Assembly: GCF_006715175.1 (NCBI RefSeq)
Contig: NZ_VFMQ01000001.1
Location: 1,054,001 to 1,118,000, forward strand
Reading direction: 5' to 3'
Length of the DNA: 64,000 bases
DNA from: Curtobacterium citreum
GTDB taxonomy: Bacteria > Actinomycetota > Actinomycetes > Actinomycetales > Microbacteriaceae
Of the stretch, positions 60,104 through 64,000 are shown in pieces (position 1 is the first letter of the stretch; every line of letters begins with the position of its first letter). The position numbers were made by a program, and so were the translations under genes. Below the pieces are notes generated by a model that searched no databases, was not told the origin of the DNA, and saw nothing but the letters and a program-made list of their open reading frames with translations.

Positions 60104-61039
60104 GTGACCGTCGAGTTCGCCGCCAGACTGCCGCTGTCCCGCAACGAACTCGACCGCGATGCGGAGTTCCGGACCACGCCCGACCTCGACCGCGTCCTGC
60201 GCGACGACCCGGCGACCCGCTGGCTGCCCGTGCACCGGGGCGAGCTCCTGCGCGAGACCGACGGCGCGCTGCGGTTCGTGCGGGCCGAGGCGGTGCCCGA
60301 GGACGCGGTGACGCTGTACCTGGGGCGGGCCGTCGTGGACGCTCCCGACGCTCCCGCGGGCACACGCTTCGTCGCCGTGCTCGTCGACGACCGGACCGCG
60401 ACCGCGATCGAGCCGGACGACGACGCCTGGGTCAGCCTGCGCATGTTCGGCACCGAGCTGTCCGCCCGCGACCAGGGTCTCGCGGTCGAGGCGGTGGCGA
60501 TGGCGAACTGGCACGCGGTGCACGGGTTCTCGCCGCGCACCGGCTCCGCGACCGAGGTCGTCACGGGGGGCTGGGTCCGCCGCGACCCCGAGGGGCACGA
60601 GCACTTCCCGCGCACCGACGCCGCGATCATCGTCGGGGTCACGGACGCCGACGACCGGATCCTGCTCGGCTCGAACGCCGCGTGGGACGCCGACCGCTAC
60701 TCGCTGCTCGCCGGGTTCGTGGAGCCGGGGGAGTCGCTCGAGGACGCCGTCCGCCGCGAGGTCTGGGAGGAGTCCGGTGTCCGGGTCGAGGAGCCCGAGT
60801 ACCTCGGTTCGCAGCCCTGGCCGTTCCCGGCTTCCCTGATGGTCGGGTTCCGTGCCCGGGCCGTGGACGGTGACCCGTCGACCGCGCGTCCCGACGGTGT
60901 CGAGATCCTGGACGTGCGGTGGTTCTCGCGCGACGATGTCCGCGAGCGCGCCGGGGACACCCTGCTGCTGCCGGGGCGGACGTCGATCGCCCGCGCCATC
61001 ATCGAGGAGTGGTACGGCGAGCCGCTCGACCTGCCGTGA
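60104..61039 (+). CDS. nudC: NAD+ diphosphatase NudC
   Basis: 311 residues. The Nudix box is GFVEPGESLEDAVRREVWEE-SG near 203-225, followed by the NudC-specific SQPWPFPASLM, so the enzyme should cleave NAD(H) and may remove NAD caps from RNA. The N-terminal domain and the WHAVHGF helix are present. The four cysteines of the zinc ribbon found in E. coli NudC are all absent (HGFSPRTGSA and VRRDPEGHEHFPR stand in their place). GTG 60104 follows CGAGGAG at 60088-60094. It lies 48 bases before the uvrD2-like gene. Confidence 0.93.
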   Translation: MTVEFAARLPLSRNELDRDAEFRTTPDLDRVLRDDPATRWLPVHRGELLRETDGALRFVRAEAVPEDAVTLYLGRAVVDAPDAPAGTRFVAVLVDDRTATAIEPDDDAWVSLRMFGTELSARDQGLAVEAVAMANWHAVHGFSPRTGSATEVVTGGWVRRDPEGHEHFPRTDAAIIVGVTDADDRILLGSNAAWDADRYSLLAGFVEPGESLEDAVRREVWEESGVRVEEPEYLGSQPWPFPASLMVGFRARAVDGDPSTARPDGVEILDVRWFSRDDVRERAGDTLLLPGRTSIARAIIEEWYGEPLDLP

Positions 61040-61087
61040 GCGGGTCCCGTCGGTGCGGGGCGGCTCTTCCGTGAGCGGGGCTCCGTC

Positions 61088-62839
61088 GTGAGCGCCGACC
61101 CGCGCGTCGCCGTGGACGGGGTCCGACCGCCGTCACCGGACGAGCTCCTCGCCGCCCTCGACACCGAGCAGCGGACCGTCGCCCGGACGCTCCTCGGCCC
61201 GGTCGCCGTCCTCGCGGGTGCCGGCACCGGGAAGACCCGCGCCATCACCCACCGGATCGCCTACGGCGTCGCCACCGGGACGTACTCGCCGAGCCACGTC
61301 CTCGCGCTGACCTTCACCACGCGTGCCGCCGGCGAGCTGCGGTCGCGGCTCCGGGCCCTCGGCGCCGGGGCGGTGCAGGCGCGGACGTTCCACGCCGCCG
61401 CGATGGCGCAGCTCAGCTACTTCTGGCCGGACACCATCGGCGGGCACGCCCCCCGGATCGTCGAGTCCAAGGGGCGGGTGATCGCGCACGCCGCCGACAC
61501 CGTCGGCCTGCACGTGGACACCCCGGTGCTCCGCGACCTGGCCGCCGAGGTCGAGTGGCGCAAGGTCCAGATGCTGTCCTACGACGAGTACGAGGCCGCC
61601 GCCGCGGACCGTGTGATGCCCCGTGACACGACTCCGCGCCGGGTCGTCGACCTGATGCGCGCCTACGAGCAGCTCAAGGACGACCGCCGCCAGCTGGACT
61701 TCGAGGACGTCCTGCTCGCGACGCTCGGCATGGTCGAGTCCGAGCCGCGGGTGGCGTCGTACGTGCGGCAGCAGTACCGGTTCTTCGTCGTCGACGAGTA
61801 CCAGGACGTCTCGCCCGTGCAGCACGACCTGCTCCGGGCGTGGCTCGGCGGTCGGGACGACGTCTGCGTGGTCGGTGACGCCAGCCAGACGATCTACTCG
61901 TTCGCGGGCGCGTCGAGCCGCTACCTGCTCGGCTTCGGCTCCGAGTTCCCACGGGGCTCGATCGTGCGCCTCGAGCGGAACTACCGCTCCACGCCCGAGG
62001 TCGTGCAGGCGGCCAACACCCTGATGCGCGGGCAACCGGGTGCCCTGGACCTCGTCGCGCAGACCACCGAGTCCGGACCGGCACCGGGGGTGCTCGCGTG
62101 CGTGCACGACGGCGACGAGGCGCAGACCGTGGCCCGCCGCATCGCCGAGACGGTCGCCGCCGGCGCGTCCTTCGGGGACTGCGCCGTGCTCTACCGCGTC
62201 GGGGCGCAGGCCGCCGCACTCGAGTCGGCGCTCGGCCGCGCCGGCATCCCGTACCGCGTGCAGGGCGGCACACGGTTCTTCGACCGGCCTGAGGTCAAGC
62301 TCGCCGTGCACCACATGCGCGGCGAGGCCGTCCGCCGGACCGACGACGAGCTGACCCGTCGCGTGGGGCTCGTCCTGCAGCTGAGCGGATGGACGCCGAC
62401 CGCACCGGAGGGCTCCGGAGCCGTGCGCGACCAGTGGGAGGCGCTGCAGGCGATCATGACCCTGGCCGAGGAAGCGCCGGCCGGCACGACCATGCAGCAG
62501 TTCACCCAGGACCTGGTCGACCGTGCCGCGACCCACCACGAGCCCGAGCTCGACGCCGTCACCCTGGCGACCCTGCACTCGTCGAAGGGCTTGGAGTGGC
62601 CCCACGTCGTCGTGGTCGGCGCCGCCGAGGGGCTGCTGCCGATCTCGCACGCCACGACCGACGACGAGGTCGAGGAAGAACGTCGGCTGTTCTACGTCGG
62701 TCTGACCCGTGCGCGCCGGTCCGTCACGGTGACGTGGTCCCGGCAGGGCTCCACGCGTGCCGGAGCCCGGGCGCCGAGTCGGTTCCTGGCAGCGCTCGAC
62801 ACGCGCAGCGAGGGTGCGGCGCCACCGGCTGCACGCTGA
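61088..62839 (+). CDS. ATP-dependent DNA helicase, UvrD2-like
   Basis: 583 residues, SF1A helicase: VLAGAGTGKTRA near 40-50, LTFTTRAAGELRSR, VVDEYQDVSPVQ near 234, VGDASQTIYSFAGA, RNYRSTPEVV, LHSSKGLEWPHVVV near 496 and YVGLTRARRSV near 536. Position after nudC and overall sequence fit UvrD2 of actinobacteria, but the HRDC and tetracysteine domains that follow the motor in mycobacterial UvrD2 are missing; the chain ends soon after PSRFLAAL. GTG 61088 is the first good start. Its last 116 bases overlap the converging gene. Confidence 0.88.
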   Translation: MSADPRVAVDGVRPPSPDELLAALDTEQRTVARTLLGPVAVLAGAGTGKTRAITHRIAYGVATGTYSPSHVLALTFTTRAAGELRSRLRALGAGAVQARTFHAAAMAQLSYFWPDTIGGHAPRIVESKGRVIAHAADTVGLHVDTPVLRDLAAEVEWRKVQMLSYDEYEAAAADRVMPRDTTPRRVVDLMRAYEQLKDDRRQLDFEDVLLATLGMVESEPRVASYVRQQYRFFVVDEYQDVSPVQHDLLRAWLGGRDDVCVVGDASQTIYSFAGASSRYLLGFGSEFPRGSIVRLERNYRSTPEVVQAANTLMRGQPGALDLVAQTTESGPAPGVLACVHDGDEAQTVARRIAETVAAGASFGDCAVLYRVGAQAAALESALGRAGIPYRVQGGTRFFDRPEVKLAVHHMRGEAVRRTDDELTRRVGLVLQLSGWTPTAPEGSGAVRDQWEALQAIMTLAEEAPAGTTMQQFTQDLVDRAATHHEPELDAVTLATLHSSKGLEWPHVVVVGAAEGLLPISHATTDDEVEEERRLFYVGLTRARRSVTVTWSRQGSTRAGARAPSRFLAALDTRSEGAAPPAAR

Positions 62840-63587
62840 CCGACAGGTCGTCCCGGTCGAACACCACCTGGTCCGCCCGGGGGTGCTGCGTCGTCGACGG
62901 TAGGCGCTGCACGAGCATCCGCGTCGCCGCCGCGGCCACCGCCGCCGTGCGCCAGGGGGAGAGCGGCGCTGCCGGACGCCCCCAGACCTGTGCGGCCACG
63001 GCTGCCCAGGCCGGGTCGGCGTCGACGCGGGCGTACTCGACGCACTGCAGACACGGCCCGGTGCCGGGCACCACGAACGGCCCGAGCCGGACCCGTCCGT
63101 CGCCGACCACGAGCGCGAGGTGCGGCGTGCCCCGTCGGGTCCACGCCGCGCGGAGTGCCGGGTCGACGACGTGGTCGGCCACGACCAGGGCCAGCCGGGG
63201 CTCCGGCTCGGGGAAGGACACCGGCCCGCCGAGCGGCGCCGTGGTCCGGACGACGGTCACGCCCTCGCCGAGGAGCATCTCCGCGACGGTGTCGGCGAGC
63301 GGACCGGCGCCGTGCACCTCGACCCGGGCGAGGGGCTCCGGGAGCACGTCGACGACAGCGGGCGAGGCCGTCCCGAGCACCCGCGCCGCGACCTCGGGTC
63401 GGCAGCCGACCGTCCGGGCGAGCGCGGCCAGGGCGTCACGCGCGGTCTCGCGGCGCAGCGCGCTCAGGAACCGTTCCTCGGCCGTGGTCGGCACGGGGAC
63501 CACGGCGCGCGGCGGGTCGACCCCGAGCTGGACGGTCGCCGGGTCACGCCAGACGAACTCGAGGGTCGGGTCGATGCGGATGCCCAT
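62724..63587 (-). CDS. TOMM cyclodehydratase / ThiF-like protein
   Basis: 287 residues. The N-terminus (GIRIDPTLEFVWRDPATVQL) resembles the leader-binding part of TOMM-biosynthesis cyclodehydratases. A Rossmann-like segment (VEVHGAGPLADTVAEMLLGE) and a structural zinc site made of two pairs, PCLQC near 182 and RCACR near 265, follow. In peptide natural-product clusters such proteins deliver precursor peptides to YcaO enzymes; no YcaO protein or precursor is seen nearby. In actinobacteria an orphan of this kind often lies beside uvrD2, role unknown. ATG 63587. Its 3' end overlaps uvrD2 on the other strand. Confidence 0.72.
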   Translation of the reverse strand: MGIRIDPTLEFVWRDPATVQLGVDPPRAVVPVPTTAEERFLSALRRETARDALAALARTVGCRPEVAARVLGTASPAVVDVLPEPLARVEVHGAGPLADTVAEMLLGEGVTVVRTTAPLGGPVSFPEPEPRLALVVADHVVDPALRAAWTRRGTPHLALVVGDGRVRLGPFVVPGTGPCLQCVEYARVDADPAWAAVAAQVWGRPAAPLSPWRTAAVAAAATRMLVQRLPSTTQHPRADQVVFDRDDLSVSVQPVAPHPRCACRALPGTDSAPGLRHAWSPAGTTSP

Positions 63588-63601
63588 GCCCCGACGATGA
63601 C

Positions 63602-63633
63602 GGACCCGCCACCCCGGTGGGGGCGACGGGTCC
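63602..63633 (-). terminator. Hairpin between the metalloprotease and TOMM-like genes
   Basis: GGACCCG (63602-63608) and CGGGTCC (63627-63633), with an inner CCCC/GGGG pair. It lies 20 bases past the metalloprotease stop. Confidence 0.5.
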
Positions 63634-63653
63634 GATCTGTGGAGAAGTCGGGG

Positions 63654-64000
63654 TCAGCGGGACGGGGTATCCCCGTCGGACGTCGGGGGCTCGTCGACCC
63701 CGCCCTGCTCGTCCTCGTGCGGGCGGTCGCCCGTCGAGTCCGCCAGCAGGTCGGCGAGGGCCTTGTCGAACGCGTCGTCCTCGGCCGAGCGACCCGGGTT
63801 CCGGAGCCGGAGCACGAACGCCTCCGGGTCGTCCACGTCCTCGGAGGTCGGGACGGCGTCGAAGTGCGCCCAGAGCGCGTCGCGGTCCTCGGCGCCGAGT
63901 TCCTCGGTCACGCGCTGCCACAGCGCCGCGGCCTCGCGCAGTCGGCGGGGCCGGAGCTCCAGGCCGACGAGCGTGGCGAACGCGGACTCCGCCGGGCCAC
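63654..64000 (-). CDS. Zinc-dependent metalloprotease family protein, C-terminal end
   Basis: The frame is open to the window edge; the last 114 residues are visible. They read FATLVGLELRPRRLREAAAL, then RDALWAHFDAVPTSEDVDDP and an acidic tail. This is the C-terminal pattern of the actinobacterial metalloprotease family first annotated as associated with coenzyme F420 (Rv3195-like). The zinc motif lies outside the window. The position next to a uvrD2-like gene agrees with the mycobacterial order. Confidence 0.75.
   Translation of the reverse strand, partial: GPAESAFATLVGLELRPRRLREAAALWQRVTEELGAEDRDALWAHFDAVPTSEDVDDPEAFVLRLRNPGRSAEDDAFDKALADLLADSTGDRPHEDEQGGVDEPPTSDGDTPSR

Overview
The window is a stretch of very GC-rich actinobacterial chromosome. 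It is most likely from the family Microbacteriaceae; a Curtobacterium-like genome is my guess from gene content and style and was not tested. Supporting traits are frequent GTG starts, at least twenty genes with a TANNNT box 6-8 bases before the start codon (leaderless mRNAs), an AdnAB-type helicase-nuclease, a mycothiol-type PIG-L deacetylase and an actinobacterial 7Fe ferredoxin. I saw no transposase, integrase, phage gene, rRNA, tRNA or CRISPR array.

Layout. 0-5.4 kb: two GNAT acetyltransferases, a divergent LysR regulator, a lipoprotein, an FBP zinc-finger protein with a coupled small ORF, and a BlaI/M56 pair. 5.4-10.1 kb: a tandem glycine riboswitch followed by gcvT-gcvH-gcvP. 10.1-23.3 kb: two complete peptide ABC transporter loci. 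The first has all genes on the plus strand, with hairpins separating the binding-protein gene from the permeases. The second has its binding-protein gene divergent from the permease and ATPase genes. Between them lie a PH-like membrane protein and about 640 bases of alternating inverted repeats. 23.3-25.8 kb: a second PH-like protein, a peroxiredoxin and a CPBP membrane protein.

25.9-46.2 kb carries typA, an M20 hydrolase, a lipoprotein, a MshB-like deacetylase, ferredoxin, dapC, gltA, dapD, dapE, a mannosyltransferase, an AI-2E-type permease, a DUF3117 protein, a small ATPase, an O-methyltransferase, tatB, a methyltransferase, mrp, a DUF1003 protein, an MgtE-N/CBS protein and a general stress protein. 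From memory this follows the order typA - mshB - fdxC - dapC - dapD - dapE - DUF3117 - O-methyltransferase - tatB - mrp - CBS protein of Mycobacterium tuberculosis, with many genes removed. 46.2-64 kb carries a GNAT, aminopeptidase P, a PHP phosphoesterase, a RhlE-type helicase, a ferritin-like protein, a DUF3107 protein, adnA-adnB, a kinase-like protein, nudC, a uvrD2-like helicase, a TOMM/ThiF-like protein and the end of a zinc metalloprotease. This again parallels a mycobacterial DNA-repair neighbourhood. Three enzymes of the diaminopimelate pathway (dapC, dapD, dapE) lie within 5 kb of each other.

I found no new protein system. The most unusual material is non-coding: a dispersed palindromic repeat built on GACGGACGGGAGGC, found at several gene ends and in half copies inside coding tails; a two-copy higher-order array of hairpins at 16.6-17.2 kb; and short tandem arrays with different units (6, 7, 10, 16, 18 and 19 bases) sitting at or running into the 3' ends of genes. 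Several enzymes also lack family residues (NudC zinc ligands, kinase HxD and Asn, Mrp CxxC, CPBP arginine).
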